A DNA stretch of 21,301 nucleotides from positions 1 through 21,301 of the IMG/VR virus record IMGVR_UViG_3300006920_000316; one strand, given 5' to 3'. This document shows positions 1 to 8,654 of this stretch, one piece after another. The stretch is from a virus. The stretch's first letter is position 1. The number at the start of each line of letters is the position of its first letter. The position numbers and the translations under genes are program-made. The notes under the pieces were generated by a model. The model worked only from the letters and a program-made list of their open reading frames with translations, searched no databases and had not been told where the DNA came from.

Positions 1-228
1 CATGAACGAATTTCTCTGTTCACTTTGTGGTATGTACCCAGTATTTATTGCAACAGTCTCTATCAGGGTAGGGGCGGCGGGACTGGCGGTAGCATCAGCG
101 AATGATGTACTACCAGTTGCCCTTTCCACGAACCTGTTAGAATCAGCTATACCCTTAGACATCTTCTGCAATGTCTGATATATCTGCCTGTCCTTAATAC
201 TTGTACTAACTTGTACACTATAAGCCAT
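1..228 (-). CDS. Unknown virion-region protein, N-terminal fragment (cut by window edge)
   Basis: The first 76 codons of a gene that runs off the left end. The ATG overlaps the stop of the upstream nozzle-like gene as TAATG, and a GAGGG ribosome-binding site lies about 8 bases before it, so translation is probably coupled. The visible residues begin MAYSVQVSTSIKDRQIYQ and continue with a polar, Ser/Thr/Ala-rich stretch. There is no signal peptide or membrane segment in the visible part. I do not recognise a family. Its position straight after the tail nozzle gene suggests another virion component, for example a tail or ejected internal protein, but that is inference from order only. Confidence 0.75.
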   Translation of the reverse strand, partial: MAYSVQVSTSIKDRQIYQTLQKMSKGIADSNRFVERATGSTSFADATASPAAPTLIETVAINTGYIPQSEQRNSFM

Positions 229-2000
229 TAACGATTACCCTCGAACCTTTGATCTACTAGACATGCTGAGATATCCGGATCGATAGTACCATCCATAGCC
301 CAACGCATAGTGTAGTATCTTCCAAGCTTACGCCAGTCAACCTTATATGCACTGTCTGGATCGAAGTTCTTAGGTGTTGCTGACGCTATGTCAGGTGGAG
401 TAGGTGTCTTTGATGTCTCTATCCGTATATTGAATGATCCACCGGACGTTGGGTACAACCCATCTACTGCCTTTACTTGATGTATGTTCCCCAGACCACG
501 AGAGGTCCACTGAATGTATCCATCAGAGATCAATGTAGACTTATCTAGTTCATATAGTGATCCTACAGATGCTGAGTTTGGAGCTACATCAACTGATGCT
601 CCGAAGATACGGATGCTACCCTCAATCTCTGTCTCTACCATCGATGTTATGTTAGGTAGTGATCTAAGATACCATGTACCCTGCTCATAGTTATAAACTA
701 GGGCTCTATTACATCCCTTATAGGAGTCACCAGCATTAGCTGCAGCGTTACGATAGCATACCCAACATTCCTTATCTAGCGAGTCATGGAATACGAATGT
801 TAATCCACGATCAGCTACGGATGCAGCTAGATCACCGTAGAAGAATTTCTCTACTACTTTGTTAGACACTCCCTGCTTCTCTGGTCCACCTGAGTGGATG
901 TATATACCATATTGACCAACAACAAAGTGTCTGTTAGAGCCGATATCAACTACACAACCTTCAGCTAGAATACCATCATCCAAGAATGCTGTGTCACCTA
1001 CTACGAATAGAGGTTCCCCAGTATCCTGCATTCGGATAACTGCATCTGTCTTATACACCATCAGGAATTCACCCAATTGTGCTGCATCAGTAACTCGACC
1101 GGGAGTCTGAGTTAGAAATGCGTTACCTGCAGTGTTCCTGAAGGACGCGTACCATTCAAGGTCTACGATAGTTCCAATATCTGAAACTGAGGATGAGTAC
1201 ACCAGTTCCAGTGGTGACGATATATCATTAGCTGGATCGCCATCATTCAAATCATTGAATAGGTTTAGCGCAACAAGTCGTCCGTTGTATGTAGTCATCT
1301 TCTTAGTCAGGTATGGGTCCATTACCTTAACAGAGCCAAGCGCAGTTATGTCAGCACTAGCTACTGATGCGGTGAATACTGATCCCACTACCATATTAGT
1401 AGTACCACCAACAGAAGTCCAGTCAGGTGATACAATGGTTTCTACTGTGTACACATCATACTGAACGAGTGTAGTAATAGCAGAGCCTGTAACCTCACCG
1501 AACCAGTTAGGTAGCGGGTAGAATACTTCTCTATCAAATGAGTACATAGGTCCAGTGGTAGTGGTATTTAGTACAGCAATCTCATTGAAGATGAATGCTT
1601 GCATACCGTATCGTTGGTCGTATGTAAACGTATATGTAGTTGTAGGCTCAGTAACAACCGATGGGTCTAGCCCACCGCCAGTAATCTGAACTTCACCAGT
1701 GTCTGTATTATCAAGACCGATAGTCAGAATATTTACTTCATCTGTACCAGCGGCTGTCCATTGTACTATCTCGATAGGTCTAATGGATACGATATTAGTT
1801 GGATATGATCCACCATCAGTCGTATTCTGAAAGAGTCTTACAGTATCTACTACAGTCGTGAAGTCTGGAACGCCCGTTAGAGCTCCTTCGAATGAGCGCA
1901 TATCGAGGCCAGTGTCCCAGAATGATAAGTCCAAGGACTCTCGGGGTTGATCAGTATTAAGACCACCCTTCCCTACATTCTCTAAAGGTGCAATAGGCAT
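228..2000 (-). CDS. Probable tail nozzle / tail tubular protein B-like structural protein (590 aa)
   Basis: A 590-residue beta-rich protein without signal peptide or membrane segments. The start is well supported: GGAG lies a few bases before ATG. The N-terminus (about residues 12-45) carries a pattern typical of podoviral nozzle or tubular-B proteins: a 'GGLNTDQPRESLDLSFWDTGLDMR' type segment, meaning Gly-Leu-Asn, a Pro, then a Leu-x-x-x-Trp-x-x-Gly-x-x-Met-Arg element followed by a Phe-x-Gly. The rest looks like repeated strands compatible with a beta-propeller platform, as in T7 gp12 or the SU10 nozzle. Such proteins close the distal end of the short tail tube and gate DNA exit. The length fits. 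The gene follows the two small membrane proteins, not the adaptor, which is unusual. The assignment rests on the N-terminal pattern, size and context; a different minor tail protein is possible. Confidence 0.6.
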   Translation of the reverse strand: MPIAPLENVGKGGLNTDQPRESLDLSFWDTGLDMRSFEGALTGVPDFTTVVDTVRLFQNTTDGGSYPTNIVSIRPIEIVQWTAAGTDEVNILTIGLDNTDTGEVQITGGGLDPSVVTEPTTTYTFTYDQRYGMQAFIFNEIAVLNTTTTGPMYSFDREVFYPLPNWFGEVTGSAITTLVQYDVYTVETIVSPDWTSVGGTTNMVVGSVFTASVASADITALGSVKVMDPYLTKKMTTYNGRLVALNLFNDLNDGDPANDISSPLELVYSSSVSDIGTIVDLEWYASFRNTAGNAFLTQTPGRVTDAAQLGEFLMVYKTDAVIRMQDTGEPLFVVGDTAFLDDGILAEGCVVDIGSNRHFVVGQYGIYIHSGGPEKQGVSNKVVEKFFYGDLAASVADRGLTFVFHDSLDKECWVCYRNAAANAGDSYKGCNRALVYNYEQGTWYLRSLPNITSMVETEIEGSIRIFGASVDVAPNSASVGSLYELDKSTLISDGYIQWTSRGLGNIHQVKAVDGLYPTSGGSFNIRIETSKTPTPPDIASATPKNFDPDSAYKVDWRKLGRYYTMRWAMDGTIDPDISACLVDQRFEGNR

Positions 2001-2009
2001 TCCATTCTC

Positions 2010-2483
2010 CTATGGTCGTTTATCAATTTCTGTTTCCACGTCTAGTTGGTGTAGTACAGTCCTATCCATTGTGGAGCCACGACGATTATTCGCTAGGCTC
2101 TGGAAGTCCTTAACTATGTTCTTACCAAATGCGGCAGAGATTGCAAGCATAACTGCGTAACCGAACCAGTCGGGGAGTTGTGCTATGTTTGAGAACCCTT
2201 GTTGAATGTATTTATCCATTCCGGGTATAAATGATAGTGTTAGTACTGCTATGAAGAAGATAGTCCAAGCCTCGTCCTTCCACGAAGTAGCGGAGTTCCT
2301 AGCCATCTGAGCTTCCCACTCTATTTCAGAGGTGGCCTTGGCGACAGCGATAGTAGCCTTGGCTTGTGCAGTGGCTACAGCTACTGTAATAGCACCGTCT
2401 GCCACTGCTCTTTGTTTATCTAGCCACTTACCACCGATATCAGATATAGCACTGATAAGGGGAGTAAATATTGGTATCCACAT
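2010..2483 (-). CDS. Holin-like protein of the three-TM gene-transfer-agent type (157 aa)
   Basis: A 157-residue membrane protein with an AGGAG site about 7 bases before the ATG. A moderately hydrophobic N-terminus (residues 2-18) is followed by an Ala-rich helix (28-52), then two clear membrane segments at about 73-90 and 106-123. Between them are the landmarks SWKDEAWT, SFIPG and LPDWFGYAV. From memory this matches the 'holin of 3TMs, for gene-transfer release' family, whose members carry the same Ser-Trp-Lys-Asp-Glu, Ile-Pro-Gly and Pro-Asp-Trp elements. The expected role is to permeabilise the inner membrane so that the endolysin reaches the cell wall. It lies 9 bases from the nozzle gene and next to an XhlA-like protein, which supports a lysis role, but the endolysin gene is about 17 kb upstream. 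The C-terminus is charged and cytoplasmic by composition. Confidence 0.75.
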   Translation of the reverse strand: MWIPIFTPLISAISDIGGKWLDKQRAVADGAITVAVATAQAKATIAVAKATSEIEWEAQMARNSATSWKDEAWTIFFIAVLTLSFIPGMDKYIQQGFSNIAQLPDWFGYAVMLAISAAFGKNIVKDFQSLANNRRGSTMDRTVLHQLDVETEIDKRP

Positions 2484-2494
2484 GTTGTGTTCTC

Positions 2495-2761
2495 CTATGG
2501 GACAGTCAGTCCACCACTAACGATAAACCCAACTATGTAGGTAATGAAGATAGCGGCAATTCCGTAGAGTAGCTTTTGTATACCACCCTTCGTCTGATCT
2601 AGTCCTTCTCTGATGTACTTTAAGTCAATATTGACCCCAGAAAGTTCCTTGTCGAACTGATAGTGTTTCTCTACTATATCCCTATGACCAGCCTCTAATC
2701 GAGTCATTCGTATCATAATGTCTGACATGTATCCTTCTGGATTTACTTTTATTTGTTCCAT
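2495..2761 (-). CDS. Small coiled-coil membrane protein, XhlA-like (possible lysis accessory, 88 aa)
   Basis: An 88-residue protein with a helical, charged N-terminal part (about 12-60, including the heptad-like stretch LSGVNIDLKYIREGLDQ) and one C-terminal membrane segment at about 64-83. This layout, short coiled coil plus C-terminal anchor, is that of haemolysin XhlA-like phage proteins, which act with a holin at the membrane in Bacillus phage PBSX. The neighbouring holin-like gene supports a lysis role. The start codon lies one base after the stop of the upstream fibre gene, and the only ribosome-binding sequence (AGGA) sits inside that gene's end, so translation is probably coupled. It could alternatively be a spanin-like or tail-associated membrane protein. 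Confidence 0.6.
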   Translation of the reverse strand: MEQIKVNPEGYMSDIMIRMTRLEAGHRDIVEKHYQFDKELSGVNIDLKYIREGLDQTKGGIQKLLYGIAAIFITYIVGFIVSGGLTVP

Positions 2762-2762
2762 G

Positions 2763-4511
2763 TTAATTGTTCCTAGTCCAGTTATACAGTTTGAAGCTTT
2801 CAGTTATATCTGCTGGTATGTCAAGTACCATTAACGAATAACCATCTGCTGATATAGATAGGTCAACGGGGTTCTCTATTGCGAACGCCCTCTCTATTCC
2901 TGTATCAATAGCTGTTGTTAAATCCCAAGGTGTAGTTAGGATAAACTGTTTACCAAATCCGGCCTTGGCCATTAGTATAGCCCTACCATCCTTAGTCATT
3001 TCAAAACACGATCCACCCCAGTTTGGGTTGAACGTATCATATGTATTTTCATCTACAGAGCTTAAATCCCAAGCGGGAGATACAGCATAAGACCTCATAT
3101 TTCCAGAAGAGTCCTGAGTGAATAGTTTAGTTCCATCGTTTGACATACATATATCAGTAACCGCAAACCCCAAGTCGGGAGTAACCGTACCATAATCTTT
3201 ATAGTCATATATACCATTAGATGGGTCGTTATATACCTCTGAGTGTGATGTCATGTCAAAAGCATTATATAAATGCCTAGATACAACTACACCAGTGTCT
3301 ACTGAGTCAACGGAAAGAAGCTGATACCCATCACTGCGAATCCATAGACAAGTCCATGCGAGTGCGCTAGGAGTACCATCTACTAGACTAAGAACTTCAA
3401 CCCCCTGAGTCTGATTTAGGTTATCAAACGCAGAGTTACTTATAGCTTGTGGATCAGAATGACGAATCGTTCTCAACCAAGGACCTAGTGGACCATCAAA
3501 TGCTACGAATGTGAAATGCATATTCGGATCACAACACATACCGACTGGTGGATTCAAACGCTCTGCCGCTCCGGGATCAGTAATTTCTATAAGAACATCA
3601 CCAAATCCGTAACCACCCTGAATCTGTCCCTCTAATGTAACATAAGTACCCCAAGATTGTAGGGCCTTCCAAGCAGATGTATTTGTTTCTGGGTTATTTA
3701 CCCCACCATTTACACCCTTTGGACATACTGTCACTACAGAGTCAGATAGTGAATTCGGATTAATATTGTTATCAGGTCTTAGATTTAGCGATACACTTCT
3801 CGAAGATGCACCTGAATTCTTACCAACGTACTGACCTGTTACGGTTATACGCATATTACACTCGGTCTTATTAGCTAGGGCGTATGTAGATAGGTAGTCT
3901 TCTAGCTTAATCCACATGCATGGACCAGCAGAGTCGAACTCAATGGTAGCGAACTGAGGGTAAACAAACCAAGCATCTCCCTTAGAACCACCTGTGTAGA
4001 AACCTAGTGGAGGGGTACTAGTTACACCTACTGCATTCCTGTTTTCTGCGAAGACCGTTCCCTTATTAGCTATCAATGGGTATTGTGCTATTGGATCATT
4101 TAAGAACGGTGAACCAAGCATACCACCACCCTGTACAGAGCCAGACACTTCTAGAATACCCCAAGTATTAGGATATGGGGCGTCAAATGTAGCCACGTCT
4201 ATGTTCATTGTAGGTGAGAACTGAATTATAGAGTTACCATTAGATACATCTATATCAAATACACTCTTCGTCCAATCGTCACCACCGCCACCATCAGTAT
4301 TAGGTAGGCCTGTACCAGTACCATATGGGTCATCCTGATCTGATGTGTCAGGCCATATGTAGTCTGGTATGTATAGAGGTCTATGGATATTCTTCCACCT
4401 GTTCTCATCAGTCCACTTATATACGAACTTATTAGGTGCTTGGAACTCCTCGTCTACGGCTGGAGTGTTTGGGATATCCATTTCGTCGCCATTTATAACG
4501 TCTGTTACCAT
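2763..4511 (-). CDS. Probable tail fibre protein with C-terminal propeller-like repeats (582 aa)
   Basis: A 582-residue protein. Its N-terminus (residues 12-42) has the tail-fibre motif of a Pro-x-x-Pro stretch followed by YKWTDENRWKNI, close to the start of the next gene upstream (4511-4978). A low-complexity Asp/Gly linker (about 55-80) and a large beta-rich middle follow. The C-terminal 200 residues hold about four repeats of the form 'Ser-x-Asp-Gly-x-x-Leu, then aromatic, then WDL': for example ICMSNDGTKLFT with AWDLSS, and FEMTKDGRAILM with PWDLTT. This pattern is known from propeller-like repeats in phage adhesins. Expected role: host recognition at the tail. The start overlaps the upstream stop as TAATG with AGGAG in front. 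Function beyond a virion fibre is inferred. Confidence 0.6.
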   Translation of the reverse strand: MVTDVINGDEMDIPNTPAVDEEFQAPNKFVYKWTDENRWKNIHRPLYIPDYIWPDTSDQDDPYGTGTGLPNTDGGGGDDWTKSVFDIDVSNGNSIIQFSPTMNIDVATFDAPYPNTWGILEVSGSVQGGGMLGSPFLNDPIAQYPLIANKGTVFAENRNAVGVTSTPPLGFYTGGSKGDAWFVYPQFATIEFDSAGPCMWIKLEDYLSTYALANKTECNMRITVTGQYVGKNSGASSRSVSLNLRPDNNINPNSLSDSVVTVCPKGVNGGVNNPETNTSAWKALQSWGTYVTLEGQIQGGYGFGDVLIEITDPGAAERLNPPVGMCCDPNMHFTFVAFDGPLGPWLRTIRHSDPQAISNSAFDNLNQTQGVEVLSLVDGTPSALAWTCLWIRSDGYQLLSVDSVDTGVVVSRHLYNAFDMTSHSEVYNDPSNGIYDYKDYGTVTPDLGFAVTDICMSNDGTKLFTQDSSGNMRSYAVSPAWDLSSVDENTYDTFNPNWGGSCFEMTKDGRAILMAKAGFGKQFILTTPWDLTTAIDTGIERAFAIENPVDLSISADGYSLMVLDIPADITESFKLYNWTRNN

Positions 4512-4978
4512 TAGACAACTCCTACAGGTGCTACTAGGGTAAACGTACCGAAGCCAGCATCTGGTGTACCACCTAACTCGTAGTATATAGATAGTTCTAG
4601 AGGACCTGTATATGGACCACGAGTATCATCTACTGTTACTATGCCACCTGTTGTAATTGTTATACCGTCGGCAGCTCTTACATTGTTTACTAGTATATCA
4701 AATTCCATCTGAGAAGATGGGTTAGCTGACAGTGAATACTCGAACGTAGATAGGTCCACCTCGTAACCTAATGGTACAAATAGATGTAGTAATCTAGTAG
4801 TATCATTAGGTGGTGGACCGACCTGACGAAAGCACAACATAGCTGGTGTTAGCTCTGGTACATCATATTTAATTGATTTCCAGTAGCCAGCAGCTTGCCA
4901 CTCATAAGTTATACCAGAGTCAGCGTTCGTTAGTTTATCTCCAGTAATTGGACTAGCTGGAAAGTTAATAGCTGCCAT
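4511..4978 (-). CDS. Small fibre-like virion protein with tail-fibre N-terminal motif (155 aa)
   Basis: A 155-residue beta-rich protein with a good AGGAG site before ATG. Residues 4-37 read as the short anchor motif seen at the start of many phage fibres: INFPASP, then a Gly-Asp, then GITYEWQAAGYWKSI. The rest (40-155) contains alternating hydrophobic strands, for example MEFDILVNN and LELSIYYELGG, and may form a compact beta sandwich. The downstream gene shares the same N-terminal motif, so the two may dock at equivalent sites or onto each other. The coupling is TAATG. A role as an adaptor or short fibre is inferred; no enzymatic motif is visible. Confidence 0.55.
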   Translation of the reverse strand: MAAINFPASPITGDKLTNADSGITYEWQAAGYWKSIKYDVPELTPAMLCFRQVGPPPNDTTRLLHLFVPLGYEVDLSTFEYSLSANPSSQMEFDILVNNVRAADGITITTGGIVTVDDTRGPYTGPLELSIYYELGGTPDAGFGTFTLVAPVGVV

Positions 4979-5004
4979 GATATTCTCCTATGTTTTTTGT
5001 TAAA

Positions 5005-7266
5005 TTACAATACGTAACCTGCGAACCAAGTTCTTTCATCTACAGATACATCCTTAGATGTACTAGAAACAAATATCCTAAAGGAATATACCTGACCAGT
5101 AGATACCAATCTTGGTCCAGATGATACTTGTTGAAATAAGTTAGTGTCAACATTAGACCCTTGTTGAGCTATCTTTGTGCTACCTACATATATGCTAACT
5201 AGAAACTCTTCTGATGCATTTATTCTACAACTACCTTCGAACCTCATGTACTGTCCATCCAAAGATGCTGGTACAGTAAATTCACCTGTACCTGTACTAT
5301 ATCCAGATTCAGTATCAAATGTTTCAGAGTTACAAACGATTGTATCTTCAGTATCAGCGGCGATAGTCTGTGCAGTGGATATTCTCTTAGCTGAGAAACC
5401 CCTGAATCCAGTCTTATTTCCATTTATCTGTATTAATTGTTCCTCTGTACCCAATGACATATCAACAACCTTAGCTGTTGAATCTGACCATATAAGTTTA
5501 GACCCTGATACCCCATAGATGTCAAAACCTGTCTGAGTAACGTCTTCGTAGGAGTCTAAGTTACAGTGATTCATAGTCATGATGTCAGAAGCACCGCTAA
5601 GTCTAACACCAGTATAGTTAGCATTACGTCCTCTGATTGTACAACGCTTTACTCTAAAGTCACGACAATTAGTTGTCTGAATATTACCACCAAAGGTAGC
5701 GGAGCCAGAGAAGTTTGCATAAGAGTCTGTGAATACATTCTCAAGCCAGCAATCAACGAAACGAGTAGATGTTCCTGTATTGTTGAAGTTGAATGCGTAT
5801 CCAGCTACACCTCTGTAGTTTATTAAGCATCTCTCAGCATTGATACGGGCAAATGCTCCACCTTCAGCGAATAGAAATCTCATAAATCCATCTGTATCAT
5901 TACCGTATAGGTGGCAATTGATAATTGTTATATCAGTGTTATTACCTGCGTAGAAGAAGTAGTTAGTAGTATTAGAAGCGTTACCGCCAACATACTCCAA
6001 ACCATACATTCTATTATAACCAGATAGCTGAAACGTATGACCAGTAGCATGTGTAGTATGTACATGTACATTCTGACCTATAACACTTACAAACTGAGGT
6101 ATAATTACTGTAGCCGCAATGGTTATCGCTCTTGTTAGAATCTTTATCTTAGCTGGAGCGTCCCATGTAAATGGTCCGTCCGTATTTACTTGTGTAATGG
6201 CATCTTCAATAGTTTCATAGCCACTGGTAGCATCACCAGTCACTAGGTACTCATCATCAGCTACTATACCAGTACCACCACCGCTAGGTGTTACCCACTC
6301 TGTGTTGTAGTCAGTGCCATCTATCTTAGATAGTACTTGAGCTGCAGTACCACCAGTGGGAACACCACCACCTGCAGGTCCTACTAACGATGTCCCAGCT
6401 GGCCAAGAGCCACCTGACTTTGGTCCATAATATATATCAGTAACTGTATCGATATAGAAGTCCCCATCTACACCTTCCGTAGTTGGTGCAACGACTCCAT
6501 TTAGAACTGTACTTCCATCAGCTCCAGCTGAACCTGTAGGTCCAACTAATGGTACTCCAGATGGCCAAGAGCCACCAGCTTTAGGTCCATAGATAGTGTC
6601 AGTAACTGTATCGATATAGAAGTCTCCATCTACACCTTCTGTAGTTGGTGCAACGACTCCGTTTAGGATTGTTCTCCCATCCGTACCCGCTGCTCCAGTT
6701 GGACCAATGAGTGAAACACCCGCTGGCCAAGCACCGCCAGCTTTAGGTCCGAAGATATCATAAGATGTCGTATTTATGAAGAACTCTCCATCTACTCCAT
6801 CTGATAAGTCAACTGGGTCTATAGTACCTGTCAAGACGTTTAGTCCGTCCGCTGGCCTATCACCCCAGTATGTATTGTAATCTGTACCATCTACCTTTAG
6901 TAGAATTTGATCTGCCGTACCAGCAGTTGGAATACCCTGACCACTTGATCCAGTGATACCACGATCTCCAGTAGGTCCTTGTGGTCCGGGAAGTCCTTCT
7001 CCGAAGGGTAGCGATAGATCAACCCATTGTGTTGAGTCTCCATCGTTCCATCTTCCATACCACCTACCATCTTCTGTATTTATCCACAATATGTATTGTG
7101 TACCAGTGGGTGGGTTAGTACCGATCCATAGGATGCTATCGGTTAGTACGGTTGATACGAAACCAGAGATACCATCTCCATTGAATCTCCCGCCGGGAGT
7201 ACGACCACGGTCAGTGGTTGCACCCGCGAAAGTTCCTCCGGGTGCTGGTACATTAACTTTGGCCAT
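5005..7266 (-). CDS. Tail fibre/tailspike: shared N-terminal domain, collagen-like stretch, triple repeat, beta-helix, C1q-like tip (753 aa)
   Basis: A 753-residue modular fibre. Residues 1-85 form a domain shared with the protein at 12217-12690 (common landmarks FAGATT, RGRTPGGRF, GFVS, ILW). Residues 89-111 are Gly-X-Y triplets (GLPGPQGPTGDRG), typical of collagen-like phage fibre shafts. Residues 140-298 contain three 54-residue repeats built around GVDGDFYIDT, GPKAGGSWP and GPTG. Residues about 335-640 carry a DDEYLVTGDATSGYETIEDAI segment (split here only by description) leading into a right-handed parallel beta-helix with Asn/Cys/His-rich turns. The last 120 residues, with ETFDTESGYSTGTGEFTVP and a following Gly-x-Tyr-x-x-Phe, resemble a C1q/TNF-like jelly-roll tip. 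Likely role: host receptor binding, possibly polysaccharide binding. No catalytic residues for depolymerisation can be assigned. AGGAG precedes the start. Confidence 0.75.
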   Translation of the reverse strand: MAKVNVPAPGGTFAGATTDRGRTPGGRFNGDGISGFVSTVLTDSILWIGTNPPTGTQYILWINTEDGRWYGRWNDGDSTQWVDLSLPFGEGLPGPQGPTGDRGITGSSGQGIPTAGTADQILLKVDGTDYNTYWGDRPADGLNVLTGTIDPVDLSDGVDGEFFINTTSYDIFGPKAGGAWPAGVSLIGPTGAAGTDGRTILNGVVAPTTEGVDGDFYIDTVTDTIYGPKAGGSWPSGVPLVGPTGSAGADGSTVLNGVVAPTTEGVDGDFYIDTVTDIYYGPKSGGSWPAGTSLVGPAGGGVPTGGTAAQVLSKIDGTDYNTEWVTPSGGGTGIVADDEYLVTGDATSGYETIEDAITQVNTDGPFTWDAPAKIKILTRAITIAATVIIPQFVSVIGQNVHVHTTHATGHTFQLSGYNRMYGLEYVGGNASNTTNYFFYAGNNTDITIINCHLYGNDTDGFMRFLFAEGGAFARINAERCLINYRGVAGYAFNFNNTGTSTRFVDCWLENVFTDSYANFSGSATFGGNIQTTNCRDFRVKRCTIRGRNANYTGVRLSGASDIMTMNHCNLDSYEDVTQTGFDIYGVSGSKLIWSDSTAKVVDMSLGTEEQLIQINGNKTGFRGFSAKRISTAQTIAADTEDTIVCNSETFDTESGYSTGTGEFTVPASLDGQYMRFEGSCRINASEEFLVSIYVGSTKIAQQGSNVDTNLFQQVSSGPRLVSTGQVYSFRIFVSSTSKDVSVDERTWFAGYVL
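6373..6849 (-). repeat. Three tandem 162-base (54-residue) repeats inside the tail fibre gene
   Basis: Three in-frame copies with an exact 162-base spacing: the equivalent points fall near 6439, 6601 and 6763. The two left-hand copies (about 6373-6690) are nearly identical in DNA over more than 80 bases, and the third has diverged. Each copy encodes a Gly-Asp-Gly turn, LNG, a GVDG(D/E)F(Y/F)I strand, (Y/F)GPK, SWP or AWP, and a collagen-like GPTG end. The block is bracketed by two copies of a smaller motif (GTADQILLKVDGTDYNT and GTAAQVLSKIDGTDYNT). Such repeats set fibre length and can change number by recombination. Confidence 0.85.
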
Positions 7267-7278
7267 ATTATGCTCCTG

Positions 7279-8427
7279 TTATAAGTTTGTTGTATGGGGG
7301 ATAAGAAGAGAAGCCTTCTGTACACCTTCGTTTATAGTGTTCTGATTAACATCTAGAGTATTATCTACTACTGTACAACCAACACCTGAGTTATCCACTA
7401 CTGTAGCGTTACCTGAGATGTTAAGAGTACCAGCTGTACAAGAAGGTGCTATCTCCACCCTTGCTCCAGCAAAGTTTAGTTCTAGCTCCTCGGATATCGT
7501 CTGATTAGTTATAATAAGATTACCAGTACACGACCTCATTCCGAAACCCTTACCGTTCGCATTGAACTCAATTTGTGGTGAGTCCGGTGCTATGAATGAA
7601 CAATTATCTAGTAAACACCCTGCACCAGAAGTATATTGAGTTATACCTGCTACTGTGTTAATTATAGAGTCTACAATTCTTCCCTCTGCCTCTGTAAACC
7701 CACCGAGTCCAGTGACCCCGAGTATACAGCTATTGATCCTAGAAAGACCATTTTGAGCACCAACAAGGATCAATCTATTAAAGGATGAGTTAACAGTTGA
7801 TGCTCCTGAAAGAAGGATAACGTTAGAAGCCCCAGCTCCAGCCTCGAAGCTATGGTAATCCAATATGTGAGTTCCGTTAGCAGTAATAAATCCAGTAAGG
7901 ATTACATTCTGAAGGGACCTTATATCTGCAATAGATAATGCATCTGTAAGATTATTTACAGGGCTTGTTGGTGTACCTCTAGGAAACGAAGTACCAGATA
8001 GACCCGAATTGGAATTTACATAAACAGCCGCACCAATAAAACTCTGATCGTTAATCTGCTCAGAGAATGTAAGACCTGCAGAGTTAGCAGAACGAATTGA
8101 TACTTGGTTAACGTTTACAACGTCACCTACATTAGAGTTAGCCCCAACTAGGTTAACAGCGTACTGTCCATCCTCGAAGGTTACCGTATATCCATTTAGA
8201 ATTTCAACAACTCGTGCGAGGGTAACCCCACCAACTGTGATAGGGGATACATGGTTATGCGTAACAGGGAACGGCATACCAGCTGCATCATCTTCTAGAG
8301 ATTTTAACTCTAGTCTGAAGGCGTCTAGGTCAAGTTGCCTGATCTCTGTAGGCACTGACTGAACTAGCAGCGTATCAGCTTTAGGTACGGATATAATCCG
8401 CGTACCCCAATCAATTGTTATGGCCAT
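7279..8427 (-). CDS. Virion structural protein, conserved N-terminal domain plus beta-helix (382 aa)
   Basis: A 382-residue protein. The first ~115 residues (MAITIDWGTRIISVPK, then LDLDAFRLELKSLEDD, GMPFPVTHNH, ITVGGVTLARVVEILNGYTV and FEDGQYAVNLVGANSNV) are a domain I recall from many phage genomes, marine ones especially, annotated as virion structural or hypothetical. Residues about 130-370 are repetitive strands with Asn/Ser/Gly turns (SGASTVNSSFNRLILVGAQN, NTVAGITQY), compatible with a right-handed beta-helix. It probably decorates the tail or baseplate region. The ATG overlaps the upstream stop as TAATG and has a strong GGGAGG site. It is translated together with the short coiled-coil protein just before it. 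Exact function is unknown. Confidence 0.65.
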   Translation of the reverse strand: MAITIDWGTRIISVPKADTLLVQSVPTEIRQLDLDAFRLELKSLEDDAAGMPFPVTHNHVSPITVGGVTLARVVEILNGYTVTFEDGQYAVNLVGANSNVGDVVNVNQVSIRSANSAGLTFSEQINDQSFIGAAVYVNSNSGLSGTSFPRGTPTSPVNNLTDALSIADIRSLQNVILTGFITANGTHILDYHSFEAGAGASNVILLSGASTVNSSFNRLILVGAQNGLSRINSCILGVTGLGGFTEAEGRIVDSIINTVAGITQYTSGAGCLLDNCSFIAPDSPQIEFNANGKGFGMRSCTGNLIITNQTISEELELNFAGARVEIAPSCTAGTLNISGNATVVDNSGVGCTVVDNTLDVNQNTINEGVQKASLLIPHTTNL

Positions 8428-8654
8428 TAGAGCCTCCCTTGCTGTGCCACCGCCATAGCCACATTGGCTTTCTGTTCAGCATGCATAACCTTAGTTACCA
8501 TCTGCTGTACGGTGTTCTCAAGGGCTGTAACCCTAGATTGTAGGACTGCCCTTAGTTCTCTCTCGTCCCTTATTGCTGTTACCAACTTTAGGACGTTGTC
8601 ATGTGTTACAGTCTTGATCGCAATCTCCTGTACCCTTTTCTCTTCTTCGGTCAT
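8427..8654 (-). CDS. Short coiled-coil protein between two virion genes (75 aa)
   Basis: A 75-residue, wholly helical, charged protein. The region 25-65 (heptad-like RELRAVLQSRVTALENTVQQ) predicts a coiled coil. It overlaps both neighbours, ATGA with the upstream gene and TAATG with the downstream gene, so the three are translationally coupled and probably made in fixed ratio. It has no strong ribosome-binding site of its own, which also suggests coupling. No membrane segment, cysteine or catalytic motif is visible. It might be a small trimerisation or docking factor for the flanking beta-rich proteins; this is inference from position. Confidence 0.6.
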   Translation of the reverse strand: MTEEEKRVQEIAIKTVTHDNVLKLVTAIRDERELRAVLQSRVTALENTVQQMVTKVMHAEQKANVAMAVAQQGRL

